From assembly GCF_004402235.1 (NCBI RefSeq), contig NZ_SOFS01000015.1, forward strand, positions 1-64,000: 64,000 bases of DNA, given 5' to 3'. Each line of letters opens with the position of its first letter. The first letter of the stretch is position 1. Position numbers and translations under genes: made by a program. The notes under the pieces are model-generated. The model saw only the letters and a list, made by a program, of their open reading frames with translations, searched no databases and was not told the DNA's origin. Positions 16,748 through 25,746 of the stretch are shown piece after piece. The stretch is from Cryobacterium glucosi. GTDB taxonomy: Bacteria > Actinomycetota > Actinomycetes > Actinomycetales > Microbacteriaceae.

Positions 16748-17551
16748 TCAGCCCCTGGACTTTCCTCCGCTGATGTTGACGGTGGTGCCGGTGATGTAGG
16801 AGGCCCGGTCAGAGACCAGGTAGACAACGAGATTGGCGATATCGCTGAGTTTCCCGGGTCGTCCCAGCGGGATGACCTTCGAGTAGTCGGTCGTGAGTTG
16901 TTGGGGTTTGACGCCGCGCGTATAGGCGAGTGCTTCGTTGTAGGCCGGCGACGTCAGCCCGGTCGGTTCGTTGATGCCGGGGGCGACGCCCACGACCCGG
17001 ATGTTCTGCGCACCCAGTTCTTTCGCCCACGACCTGGTGAAGCCGTTGAGTGCGCTCTTGGTGGCCGAGTAGCAGCTCTGGCCGGTCGATCCCTCCATCC
17101 CTGCCTCGGAGGTGATGTTCACGATCGTACCTCCGCCGTTCCTCAGCAGGGCCTTGGTCGCGGCCTGGGTCGCGAGGTAGGCGCCTTTGACGTTGACGCC
17201 GAACATCAGGTCGAAGTCGTGTTCGTTGAGCTCGTACTCCGGGCGTTCCTGCTTGCCGTCGACCAGCATCCGGGGCATGTTGATGCCCGCGTTGTTGACG
17301 AGCGCGTCGAGGTGGCCGAATTCAGCGACGACCGTTGCGACCATGTCGCTGACGCTCGCCGCGTTCGTCACGTCGCACGCGACGTTGAGGATTCCGGTCG
17401 CGGGGTCGATTCCGGTCGTGACGCTGAGGTCGCTCACGGCGACCTGCGCGCCCACCCGGACGAGTTCCGCGCTGATGTCCCTGCCGATTCCGGAGGCGCC
17501 GCCCGTGACGATGACGACTCTTCCTTCGAGTCCGAGCCAGGTGTTCGGCAT
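16748..17551 (-). CDS. SDR-family sorbitol-6-phosphate 2-dehydrogenase
   Basis: A 267-residue short-chain dehydrogenase. The NAD-binding TGGASGIG lies at residues 17-24, NNAG near 87-90, and the catalytic Ser and Tyr-Lys pair as CYSATKSALN near 161-170. The extended insert LVDGKQERPEYELNEHDFD is also found in Lactobacillus sorbitol-6-phosphate dehydrogenases. It should oxidise the imported sorbitol-6-phosphate to fructose-6-phosphate. It is the first gene of the PTS operon, with AAGGGAGA before its ATG. The 228 bases upstream (to csrA) contain an AT-rich patch near 17620-17636, plausible for the operon promoter. Confidence 0.85.
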   Translation of the reverse strand: MPNTWLGLEGRVVIVTGGASGIGRDISAELVRVGAQVAVSDLSVTTGIDPATGILNVACDVTNAASVSDMVATVVAEFGHLDALVNNAGINMPRMLVDGKQERPEYELNEHDFDLMFGVNVKGAYLATQAATKALLRNGGGTIVNITSEAGMEGSTGQSCYSATKSALNGFTRSWAKELGAQNIRVVGVAPGINEPTGLTSPAYNEALAYTRGVKPQQLTTDYSKVIPLGRPGKLSDIANLVVYLVSDRASYITGTTVNISGGKSRG

Positions 17552-17779
17552 GTGTGTCTCCCTTGATCGCGTATCTGCGGTGCTGCGTTCGTGGGTTGAA
17601 CACTATGGCGGCCTGTGCCACAAATTAATACGGCCTTTTTCCGGCAGGAGGAAAGCCGCCGCCCGCCGGTCATCGGGGCGTCGCGATAGGTTCCGGTGCG
17701 CGGCGCCCAGTCGCGGAACACTCACGCTCGCCGTCACGACGAGCGGGCTTGTCCCGTGACTCAGGCGCGGATGCCGTGG
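17552..17779. other. Intergenic region between csrA and the sorbitol operon
   Basis: 228 bases with no supported gene. On the minus strand it should hold the promoter of the sorbitol operon; AAATTAATA at 17621-17629 is the most AT-rich stretch, and the ribosome site lies just before 17551. I could not define a PRD-regulator operator with confidence, and no clear terminator for csrA was seen. Confidence 0.5.
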
Positions 17780-18153
<374 letters not shown>

Positions 18154-18157
<4 letters not shown>

Positions 18158-19317
18158 GCCAGCCTAGCGCGGGCATCGGGCGTGTCAGGGAGGCGGGCTG
18201 CTGGCGGTCCGAGCGTCGCGGATGCTGCCGGGGCGCCGTCGACCCAGCCGACCGGAATCCCGAGGTCGTCGACGGTTTCCGGGGAGGATGTCGTCGTCGA
18301 CCCGACCACGGCGACCGCGTCGATCGGAATGATCGCCGCGACCAGCCCGACCCACTCGGCCGTGTCAGAGGGCTTCCGGCCGGCATCCACCACAACCCAG
18401 GTCTGGTCCGCGCCGACCATGAGCAGGTCACCGCCGAGGTACTCGCGGTCCCCCGGCGTCTCGCCGATGCCGAAGGCGAGGAAACACGTGCGCCCGCGGG
18501 CGACTCCCCCGGCGCGCGCCGCGAGGGCAGAGCGCCGGTCGTCGACGCGACGGGCCCCCTCCGACACCACGGAGCCGGCCACGAGCACCTCGGCGGCCCC
18601 GTCCATGGCGGCCATCATCCCGGCGACACGCAGGGTCTCCGCGGGCGCGCCGACGAGCACGACGAGGTCTCCGGGATGGGTGAAGGGTCGCGGCACGGCG
18701 GCCATGCCCGCCCGTCCTGGCAACGGATGCCCGGCCAGGACCGACAGGGTCGCCGGCCGTTGGCGTGTCCCCGCGTCACGCGGTGCGCCGGCGCCGGTCA
18801 CGGCACCGGTCACGGAACCGGACGGCTCCGGCTCGCGCAGGGGAAGCGCCCCGGACACCCGCTCAGGAACGGGCTCGGCCACCGTGAAGGTGAGTTCGTC
18901 CATCAGCTGGGCGAAGCCGGCGGACCCGGTCGAGAGCAGCGGGGTCTGGACCGAGGTTCGCGGCCTCGCGAGGGTTCCCGCATCGTCGGCCCCGTCGGCG
19001 TCCTCGAGCAGGGCGAGGATCCCGAGCCGCGCGGCGCGTCCGGGGTGGGCGTCACCGATTCCGTCACCGTCACCGCCGCCCTGATCGTCGCGCTCGAGCG
19101 GCACCATCCGCACCGGCTGGGCGTGCGCGGCCCGGCGGCGCCGCTCGGGCACCTCGACCGTGACCTCGTAGTGGCGCCGGGCGAAGAAGCCGCGGATGCC
19201 GCCGACCGTGACCCGTTCGGCCGAGACGATGCGGGCATCCGCACCGTGTTCGGCGAGGATGCGTGCCTTCAGTTCCGGAAGCGTCGGACCGTCAAGCTGA
19301 AATCGTTTCGGTTCCAC
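18154..19317 (-). CDS. FlhF-like protein with degenerate SRP-type GTPase domain
   Basis: About 387 residues from GTG 19317; an ATG at 19347 is also possible. The N-terminus (VEPKRFQLDGPTLPELKARILAEHG..., GGIRGFFARRHYEVTVEV in pieces) matches the B-domain of FlhF, the GTPase that places flagella. A long Ala/Gly/Pro linker follows. The C-terminal part has the SRP-GTPase strand order (DLVVLVGAPAETLRVA, then TWVVVDAGRKPSD, then AVAVVGSTTTSSPETVDDLGIP). The P-loop Gly-Lys-Thr-Thr is absent (GAPAETLR), so GTP binding is doubtful. It lies between flhA and csrA, the usual flhF position. The call is inference from motifs and context. Confidence 0.6.
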
Positions 19318-21343
19318 GGACCACCCCCACGGTCTCGATGGCGACATTCGCGGAGGTGACCTCGAGGTAGGACAGCACCGGGAGCCCGCCGGTCTGCGCG
19401 GAGACGAGCCGGTGGATCGCCGGGCGGAGGGCAGGGGCGCAGACGAGCACTGCGGTCAGCCCGCTCGCCTCCACGGTGGCGAGCGAGGCCTTGAGCGAGC
19501 CCAGGATCGCGTCGATCCTTGCGGGTTCGAGCATGATCTGGGTGCCCTGCTCCGAGGCGCGCATGCCCTCGAGCAGGGACTGCTCGAGGCCTGGCTCGAT
19601 CATGATCACGCGGAGCAGGCCCTCGTCGAGATACTGGGCGGCGAGAGCCGGCCCGAGGCCCTGCCTCGCGGCTTCGATCAGGCCCTCCGGGTCTGTCGAT
19701 GCCTTCGCCCGGAGCGAGAGCGCCTCGTAGATCCGGGAGAGGTCGTTGATCGGGATCTGCTCCATCAGGAGGCCCTGGAGCACCCGCTGCACCTCGGCGA
19801 GCGACAGCATGCCGGGGATCAGGTCGTCGACGGCGGCCGGGTTGACCTGCTTGACGCCGTCGGTCAGCACCCGCACGTCCTCCCGGGTGAGGAGACGCGC
19901 CGCGTTCCCGGTGACGATCGAGGACAGGTGGGTCACGAGCACGGACACCCGGTCGATGACGGTCGCTCCGGCCATCTCCGCGCTGTGCCGCATCTCGCTC
20001 GGCACCCACTTGCCGGCGAGGCCGAAGACCGGCTCGACGGTCGCGGTGCCCGGCAGGCCCTCGAGGTTGTCGCCGAGGGCGAGCACCTTGCCGGACGGCG
20101 CGAGCCCGCGGCCGGCCTCGACGCCGGCGATGCGGATGACGTAGGTCGCAGAGGGCAGTTCGACGCTGTCGCGGGTGCGGACCGGCGGAACGACGACGCC
20201 GAGGTCGATCGCGATCTTGCGGCGCAGGGCGCGCACCCGGGCGAGAAGGTCGTCCTGCGCTCCCGAGACGAGGTCGACGAGGTCGGAGGCGAGCAGGATC
20301 TCGAGGGCGTGCACCCGCATCGACTCGATCAGGTCCTCAGGGGTATCCGAGCGCACCGGCGCCCGTTCGGCCACGACGGCGGCCGCCTGCCTGGCCTGCT
20401 CGCGGGCTTCGCTCGCCTTGATCCGCTGGGAGACGAGCAGCAGGCTCGCCCCGGCGACGACGAACGGGAGGATCGGCATCCCGGGGATGAGCGCCATCAG
20501 CAGGGCCGCGCCGCCGGCGATCATGAGCGCGTTGCGGGACTGGGTGAGCTGCGCGGACGCGGTCGCCCCGATGTCGGACTCGGCGTTGGACCTGGTCACG
20601 ATCATGCCGGTAGACACGGCCATCAGCAGGGCCGGGATCTGGGTGACGAGCCCGTCGCCGATGGTCAGGAGCGAGTACGTGCTCATCGCGTCGGTGATCG
20701 ACATGCCGCGCTGGATCATCCCGATGCCGATGCCGCCGACGAGGTTGATGATGATGATGATGATCCCGGCGATCGCGTCACCCTTGACGAACTTCGACGC
20801 GCCGTCCATCGCGCCGTAGAAGTCGGCCTCCGCTGAGACTTCCGCCCGGCGTTCCCTGGCCTGGGTGTCGGTGATCAGGCCGGCGTTGAGGTCGGCGTCG
20901 ATCGCCATCTGCTTGCCGGGCATGGCGTCGAGGGTGAACCGGGCGCCGACCTCTGCGACCCGCTCGGCTCCCTTGGTGACGACGACGAACTGGATCACGA
21001 CGAGGATCAGGAAGATGACGGCGCCGATGATGATCGACCCGCCGACGGCGACCTGTCCGAACGAGGCGATCACCTGGCCCGCGTAGCCGTCGCCGAGCAC
21101 CAGGCGGGTGGATGCGACGTTGAGGCCGAGCCGGAACAGCGTCGCAACGAGGAGGAGGGACGGGAAGACCGAGAAGTCGAGCGGCTTCTTGACGAACATG
21201 GTCGTGAGCAGCACCACGAGGCCGAGCAGGATGTTGACGATGATGAGCATGTCGAGGAGCACGGCGGGGACCGGGACGACGAGGAGCAGGATGATGCCGA
21301 CGACGCCGATCGGGACGGCGAGCCTGGCGAGGGTGGTCTTCAT
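19292..21343 (-). CDS. flhA: Flagellar export gate protein FlhA
   Basis: A 683-residue export-gate component. The first 310 or so residues hold about eight membrane helices, including the conserved cytoplasmic FHIPEP-type region (ARFTLDAMPGKQMAIDADLNAGLI, in pieces, near 150-175). The rest is the soluble ring domain that docks substrates and chaperones. ATG 21343 follows GGAGGTTCCCG. The long upstream in-frame extension lies inside flhB and is not used. The 3' end overlaps the FlhF-like start. Confidence 0.95.
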   Translation of the reverse strand: MKTTLARLAVPIGVVGIILLLVVPVPAVLLDMLIIVNILLGLVVLLTTMFVKKPLDFSVFPSLLLVATLFRLGLNVASTRLVLGDGYAGQVIASFGQVAVGGSIIIGAVIFLILVVIQFVVVTKGAERVAEVGARFTLDAMPGKQMAIDADLNAGLITDTQARERRAEVSAEADFYGAMDGASKFVKGDAIAGIIIIIINLVGGIGIGMIQRGMSITDAMSTYSLLTIGDGLVTQIPALLMAVSTGMIVTRSNAESDIGATASAQLTQSRNALMIAGGAALLMALIPGMPILPFVVAGASLLLVSQRIKASEAREQARQAAAVVAERAPVRSDTPEDLIESMRVHALEILLASDLVDLVSGAQDDLLARVRALRRKIAIDLGVVVPPVRTRDSVELPSATYVIRIAGVEAGRGLAPSGKVLALGDNLEGLPGTATVEPVFGLAGKWVPSEMRHSAEMAGATVIDRVSVLVTHLSSIVTGNAARLLTREDVRVLTDGVKQVNPAAVDDLIPGMLSLAEVQRVLQGLLMEQIPINDLSRIYEALSLRAKASTDPEGLIEAARQGLGPALAAQYLDEGLLRVIMIEPGLEQSLLEGMRASEQGTQIMLEPARIDAILGSLKASLATVEASGLTAVLVCAPALRPAIHRLVSAQTGGLPVLSYLEVTSANVAIETVGVVRGTETISA

Positions 21344-22551
21344 CGGGAACCTCCGGTGGAGTGAGCGGCGGAGTGGGAGGCGGAGCGTGAGGATGAACCG
21401 GGAGCGGACGCCCCGGAGAACACGGGCGTCGCAGCGTGGGCGGCCGGGGTGAGGGTGTGCACGCCGGCGTCCTCGCCGTAGCCGGTCGTGTACCCGGAGC
21501 CGCGCGCCGAGCCGCGGGTCTTGAGCGCGAGCACGAACGCGAGCACCCGGGCGACGGCGTTGTAGAGCTCGACCGGGATCTCGTCGCCGAGCTTGCAGGC
21601 GCTGTGGAGTGCCCGGGCGAGCGGGATGTCGCGCACGATCGGCACCCCGTCGGTCGCCGCCTGCTCGCGGATGCGGAGCGCGATGACCCCTGCCCCCGTC
21701 GCGACGACCCTCGGTGCCGACTTGCCCGGCTCGTAGCGGAGGGCGACGGCGAAGTGGGTCGGGTTGACGAGCACGACGTCGGAGGTCGAGACGGACGCGA
21801 TCATCCGGTTCCGGCTCATGGCGAGCTGCCGGGAGCGGCGTTGCGACTTGATCCGAGGATCGCCTTCCGAGCTCTTGTTCTCGTCGGTGACCTCTTTTTT
21901 GGTCATCCGGGTGCGTTTCCGGTTGCGGCGCATCACCACGAAGACGTCGGCGGCGGCGAGCACGAGGCCGGAGACGACGGCCGCCTGCACGAGCGATGCT
22001 GCGCCTCCCCCTGCCGCGTCGATCAGTGCGGCGACCGGGAGTCCGCCCGCGGTCATCAGGATCGGGGCGAGCCCCTGGATCACCAGGGTCAGCACGACGC
22101 CGACCGCCGCGGTCTTCAACAGTGCCTTGACACCCTGCCAGACAGCCTGGCCGCCGAAGGTGCGGCCGAGCCCGGTGACGAGATTGAACTGGTCGTACTT
22201 GCCCTCGAGTTTCTTGAGGTGCACGCCGCCCTGGGCTGCGGCACCGATGAGCACGACGGCGAACACGGTCGCGAGCATCGGGGTCAGGGTGCCGGCGAGC
22301 GAGGAGAACGCGTCGCCCATCAGCTGCTCGGCGAGTTCGGGGCTCGGATTCGCGACGATCGCGTGCAGTCCGTCGAGCTGGCTGGCGCCGGCCTGGGACC
22401 CGAGGCTGATCGTGACGGGGGCGAGGGCGGCGGCGGAGCCGATGCCGATCCACGCGGTGAGGTCCTGCGACTTGGAGAGCTGGCCCTTGGCGCGGACCTC
22501 CTTCATCCGCTTATCGGTGGCCTGCTCGGTCTTTTCGCCGGAGTCCGACAT
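21340..22551 (-). CDS. flhB: Flagellar export switch protein FlhB
   Basis: 403 residues: four membrane helices in the first 215, then the cytoplasmic domain with the self-cleavage motif NPTH at residues 263-266, which lets export switch from rod/hook to filament substrates. SEGDPRIKSQRRSRQ precedes it as usual. The last 55 or so residues are a Ser/Ala/His/Gly-rich tail beyond the normal end. The stop overlaps the flhA ATG, so it is in the fliM-to-csrA operon. Confidence 0.95.
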   Translation of the reverse strand: MSDSGEKTEQATDKRMKEVRAKGQLSKSQDLTAWIGIGSAAALAPVTISLGSQAGASQLDGLHAIVANPSPELAEQLMGDAFSSLAGTLTPMLATVFAVVLIGAAAQGGVHLKKLEGKYDQFNLVTGLGRTFGGQAVWQGVKALLKTAAVGVVLTLVIQGLAPILMTAGGLPVAALIDAAGGGAASLVQAAVVSGLVLAAADVFVVMRRNRKRTRMTKKEVTDENKSSEGDPRIKSQRRSRQLAMSRNRMIASVSTSDVVLVNPTHFAVALRYEPGKSAPRVVATGAGVIALRIREQAATDGVPIVRDIPLARALHSACKLGDEIPVELYNAVARVLAFVLALKTRGSARGSGYTTGYGEDAGVHTLTPAAHAATPVFSGASAPGSSSRSASHSAAHSTGGSR

Positions 22552-23310
22552 CTACTTCACCCCGAGCATGGTCGTGACGGCGGTGTCGGTGAGGGCGGAC
22601 ACGATGCGCGGAAGCGCGACGAAGGCGCTCGCGCCGAGGGTGAGGGTGATCAGGATCTTGAGCGGGAAGCCGAGGGCGAAGGCGTTGAGCGCGGGCGCGA
22701 CCCGGGTGAGCAGGCCGAGGCCGGCATCCGCGAGGAAGAGCACGACGATGAGCGGTCCTGCGATCTGCACGGCGGAGAGCAGCAGCTGGCCGACGGCGTT
22801 CGTTGCGGCCTGGACCGGGGCGGCGAGGTCCATGCCCCCGCCGATCGGGATGGCCGTGAAGCTCCGGGTCAGGCCGCCGATGATGAGCTGGTAGCCGCCG
22901 GACGCGAAGAGGAGCGCGATGGCGGTCATCTGGTAGAGCCGGGTGAACATGGCGCCGTTGACCATCGCCTGCGGGTCGAAGCCCTGGGCGAGCTGGAATC
23001 CGCCGAACTGGTCGATCAGGTTGCCGGCCGACTGCACGGCGGAGAACACGATCAGCACGAGGAAGCCGAGCATGCCGCCGACGACGATTTCGAGCAGGAG
23101 CGCGAGGATGAAGCCGCCGGTGTCCGGGGACACGTAGCCGGGGGTGACGACGGGCGAAACGGCGAGGGCGAGCCCGAGGGAGAGCATGCCCTTGATCCGG
23201 AGCGGGAACGCGTTGTAGGAGAACGGCGGGGCGATCACGAGGAAGGCGATGAGGCGCACCCCGGCGAGCATGACGGCCTCGATCCAGGTGAAGTCGAGGG
23301 TGATGTTCAT
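22552..23310 (-). CDS. fliR: Flagellar export protein FliR
   Basis: A 252-residue membrane protein of the FliPQR export channel. It has about six hydrophobic segments, with FDPQAMVNGAMFTRLYQM and the C-terminal LGFPLKILITLTLG typical of FliR. ATG 23310 overlaps the fliQ stop by one base. A longer in-frame extension lies inside fliQ and is rejected. Confidence 0.93.
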   Translation of the reverse strand: MNITLDFTWIEAVMLAGVRLIAFLVIAPPFSYNAFPLRIKGMLSLGLALAVSPVVTPGYVSPDTGGFILALLLEIVVGGMLGFLVLIVFSAVQSAGNLIDQFGGFQLAQGFDPQAMVNGAMFTRLYQMTAIALLFASGGYQLIIGGLTRSFTAIPIGGGMDLAAPVQAATNAVGQLLLSAVQIAGPLIVVLFLADAGLGLLTRVAPALNAFALGFPLKILITLTLGASAFVALPRIVSALTDTAVTTMLGVK

Positions 23311-23585
23311 CAGCCGCCGCCGATGAGTGTCGGGATCTTGTCGAAGAGCGCGGTCGTGAAGGAGACGATCTCGGAGATCATCCAGTGCCCGCAGATGAGC
23401 AGGGCGAGGCAGACGGCGATCGCCTTGGGTACGAAGGAGAGCGTCACCTCCTGGATCTGCGTGATCGACTGCAACAGGGAGATGGCGAAACCGACGACGA
23501 GGGCGGTGATCAGGATCGGCGCGGAGAGTTTGCCCGCGACGATGATCGCCTGCATGCCGATGTCGAGGATGGCGTTGGTATCCAT
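23310..23585 (-). CDS. fliQ: Flagellar export protein FliQ
   Basis: A 91-residue, two-helix hairpin protein of the FliPQR channel (LSAPILITALVVGFAISLLQSITQIQEVTLSF in parts is the family core). Length is as expected for FliQ. The ATG shares a base with the fliP stop and its stop with the fliR start, so the three channel genes are coupled. Confidence 0.95.
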   Translation of the reverse strand: MDTNAILDIGMQAIIVAGKLSAPILITALVVGFAISLLQSITQIQEVTLSFVPKAIAVCLALLICGHWMISEIVSFTTALFDKIPTLIGGG

Positions 23586-24487
23586 CAGCCACCCCGGTAA
23601 CTGGTGATGAGGGTCGTGATGATCAGTCCCCAGCCGTCGACGAGCACGAACAGCAGGATCTTGAACGGGAGCGAGATCATCACCGGCGGCAGCATCATCA
23701 TGCCCATCGACATCAGGGCGGCGGAGACGACGATGTCGATGACGAGGAACGGGATGAAGATGACGAAGCCGATGATGAAGGCCGCCCGCAGCTCGGAGAT
23801 CATGAACGCCGGGATCAGGGTGAGCAGGGACACCGCGTCGCGGCTGACCGGGTTGGCCTGGTCCGCGGCCCTGGTCATCAGGGCGAGGTCTTCCTCGCGG
23901 GTGTGCGCGAGCATGAAGGTGCGCAGTGGAGCAGAGCCGATCGTGACCGCGTCGTCGAAGGAGAGCGTGCCGTTCAGGTAGGGCTGCAGGGCGTGGTTGT
24001 TGATGTCGGTGAGCACGGGCGCCATGATGAACAGCGACAGGAACAGGGCGAGGCCCGCGAGCACCTGGTTCGGCGGGATCGACGGGAGCGCGAGGGCGTT
24101 CCTGGTCATCGCGAGCACCACGAAGATCTTGGTGAAGCTCGTCATCATGAGCAGGAGCGCCGGGGCGACCGAAAGCAGGGTGATGCCGATCAGGGTCACG
24201 ATCGCCGAGGACGGTGAACCGTCCGGGCCGTTGATGTCGACGCTCAGGCCGGTGCCTGCCGCGGGCGTCGGGGTACTCGGCGCCACCGGGTCGACGGGGG
24301 CGACCGGGGCGATCGTCGCGGCGTGGCCTGCGCTCGTGGTGAGCAGCACGACGGCGAGGACGATGACGAGCACGAGCGCCGCCATCACGAGGAGCCTGGT
24401 GAAGCGCACCCGGTCAGCGCGGCGGAGTGCATCGGAGCGCGGGGCACGGAGCCCGGGCAGGCCGGGGCGCAGGGCGCGGGTGTTCAC
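23585..24487 (-). CDS. fliP: Flagellar export protein FliP
   Basis: 300 residues. A basic N-terminal stretch and a signal-like helix (residues about 33-56) precede a Pro-rich linker. The FliP domain (about 80-300) follows, with MMTSFTKIFVVLAMTRNAL, PPNQVLAGLALFLSLF and the closing FVLVDGWGLIITTLITSY. It is the core of the export channel with FliQ and FliR. GTG 24487 is chosen because it overlaps the fliO stop as GTGA; ORF extension upstream lies within fliO. Confidence 0.93.
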   Translation of the reverse strand: MNTRALRPGLPGLRAPRSDALRRADRVRFTRLLVMAALVLVIVLAVVLLTTSAGHAATIAPVAPVDPVAPSTPTPAAGTGLSVDINGPDGSPSSAIVTLIGITLLSVAPALLLMMTSFTKIFVVLAMTRNALALPSIPPNQVLAGLALFLSLFIMAPVLTDINNHALQPYLNGTLSFDDAVTIGSAPLRTFMLAHTREEDLALMTRAADQANPVSRDAVSLLTLIPAFMISELRAAFIIGFVIFIPFLVIDIVVSAALMSMGMMMLPPVMISLPFKILLFVLVDGWGLIITTLITSYRGG

Positions 24488-25047
24488 CGTCCCTGCCGGA
24501 GTGCCGCGGCAGTCTGCTGCCACGTCGCCGGCGAGAGGATCGATCCGGCCAGGCGGTTCGGCCGGGAGCTCGAGCCCGGTCCGGACTCGGCGCGCAGGGC
24601 TGACTCCGCGGTGCGGGTGCCCCGGTCGTGGCGGGGACGGAAGGTGAGCGGCGCGGGGAGCGCCTCGTCCTCGGCCGCAACGCTCGCGGCCGCCTCATAC
24701 GCGCCCGTTGCGGTCGTCGCGGCGATCCCCGCGGAGCGTCTCGTGTCCGTGTCCGTGTCCGTGTCCGCCGCGTGCAGCGTGGTGGCGAAGCTCTCCGCCG
24801 GGCTCAGCGCGTCGTGCAGCACGGTGACCGACTGTTCCGTGACTCCGAGCACAAACCTGCGGCCTTCCACGTCGACGACGACGACGGATGCCTTCTGGCC
24901 GAGGCCCTGCCGGCCCACGACCGACACGAGGCTGGCCTTGGGGCCACGGCGGGTGCCCTTCTGCATGCGGCGCTGCAGGACCCAGAGGAGGCCGACGACG
25001 ACGGCGAGGGACAGCGCGACGCGGAGGGCGACGAGGAGGGTGTCCAC
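24484..25047 (-). CDS. fliO: FliO-like flagellar export accessory protein
   Basis: A 187-residue protein with one N-terminal membrane helix (about 4-24), then a small basic domain (LVSVVGRQGLGQKASVVVVDVEGRRFVLGVTEQSVTVLH in pieces) like FliO/FliZ. It helps FliP assemble. The tail is low-complexity and includes an Asp-Thr repeat coded by GTGTCC hexamers near 24746-24770. Position between fliN and fliP supports the call. Confidence 0.82.
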   Translation of the reverse strand: MDTLLVALRVALSLAVVVGLLWVLQRRMQKGTRRGPKASLVSVVGRQGLGQKASVVVVDVEGRRFVLGVTEQSVTVLHDALSPAESFATTLHAADTDTDTDTRRSAGIAATTATGAYEAAASVAAEDEALPAPLTFRPRHDRGTRTAESALRAESGPGSSSRPNRLAGSILSPATWQQTAAALRQGR

Positions 25048-25746
25048 CTAACTCAGGCTCTCGGCGACATCGAGGATCTGGGTGATCCGCACGGCGTAGT
25101 CCTGGTCGACGACGACGATCTCGCCGTGGGCGATCAGGCGGCCATTCAGCAGGATGTCTGCGGGGGCTCCCGCGGAGCGGTCGAGCTCGATCACGGCGCC
25201 GGGTTCGAGGGCGAGCACGTCGCGCACGGACATCCGGGTGCGGCCGATCTCGACGGTCAGGGCCATTTCGACGCTGTTGATCCGGCCGAGCTTTCCGACG
25301 ACGGACCGGTTTCCGGTGCGCGGGATCCCGGAGATGGCGCCGTTCTCGCGGAGGCGGATCGCAAACCAGGCGCTCACGACGCCCTCGCTCGCGAGCTCGA
25401 AGACGCTCGTGTCGGCATCCGCGAACAGGGACGTGACGTCTTCGAGGCGGGACGCGCCGAGTACGCCGATGCCGAGGACCGTTGCGGCGCTGTCGAGGGC
25501 GGGGCGGAGCACGTCGAGGCTCGAGAAGGCGCCATTGCCCGCTGCGGCGTCGAGGGAGTGCGGGTCGGTGAGGACGATCGCGAGGTCGGCGCTCGTGACG
25601 CCGACGAAGGAGGCGACGACGCCGGCGCCGAGCCGGCCGGCGAGGGATTCGCCGGCGCACGGGGTCGCCTCCAGGCGGGTGGGCGTTGGCAGGACCGTGA
25701 GCAGGGCCTCGACGAGATTGCGGATGGCGGTCGTGGCAGGGCTCAT
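25048..25746 (-). CDS. fliN: Flagellar motor switch protein FliN (FliY-like long form)
   Basis: 232 residues, about twice the size of a minimal FliN. Residues 155-232 are the SpoA/FliN domain (GRINSVEMALTVEIGRTRMSVRDVLALEPGAVIELD in pieces, then VDQDYAVRITQI). The first 140 residues resemble the CheC-like half of FliY, but no convincing phosphatase motif was identified. It forms the C-ring base with FliM and FliG. The ATG overlaps the fliM stop by 4 bases; the fliO start follows immediately after its stop. Confidence 0.9.
   Translation of the reverse strand: MSPATTAIRNLVEALLTVLPTPTRLEATPCAGESLAGRLGAGVVASFVGVTSADLAIVLTDPHSLDAAAGNGAFSSLDVLRPALDSAATVLGIGVLGASRLEDVTSLFADADTSVFELASEGVVSAWFAIRLRENGAISGIPRTGNRSVVGKLGRINSVEMALTVEIGRTRMSVRDVLALEPGAVIELDRSAGAPADILLNGRLIAHGEIVVVDQDYAVRITQILDVAESLS

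Noticed and set aside
14807..17566. 919-codon open frame on the plus strand
   Set aside because: It lies antisense to the PRD regulator and sorbitol dehydrogenase, has Asp/Glu/Arg/Gly-rich filler composition and no domain; high-GC DNA gives such frames.
19292..22453. Long minus-strand version of flhA reaching into flhB
   Set aside because: Residues before ATG 21343 are antisense-like Arg/Pro filler inside flhB; the flhA start has a good ribosome site.
21436..23607. 723-codon plus-strand open frame
   Set aside because: Antisense to flhB, fliR and fliQ; acidic low-complexity translation and no motif.
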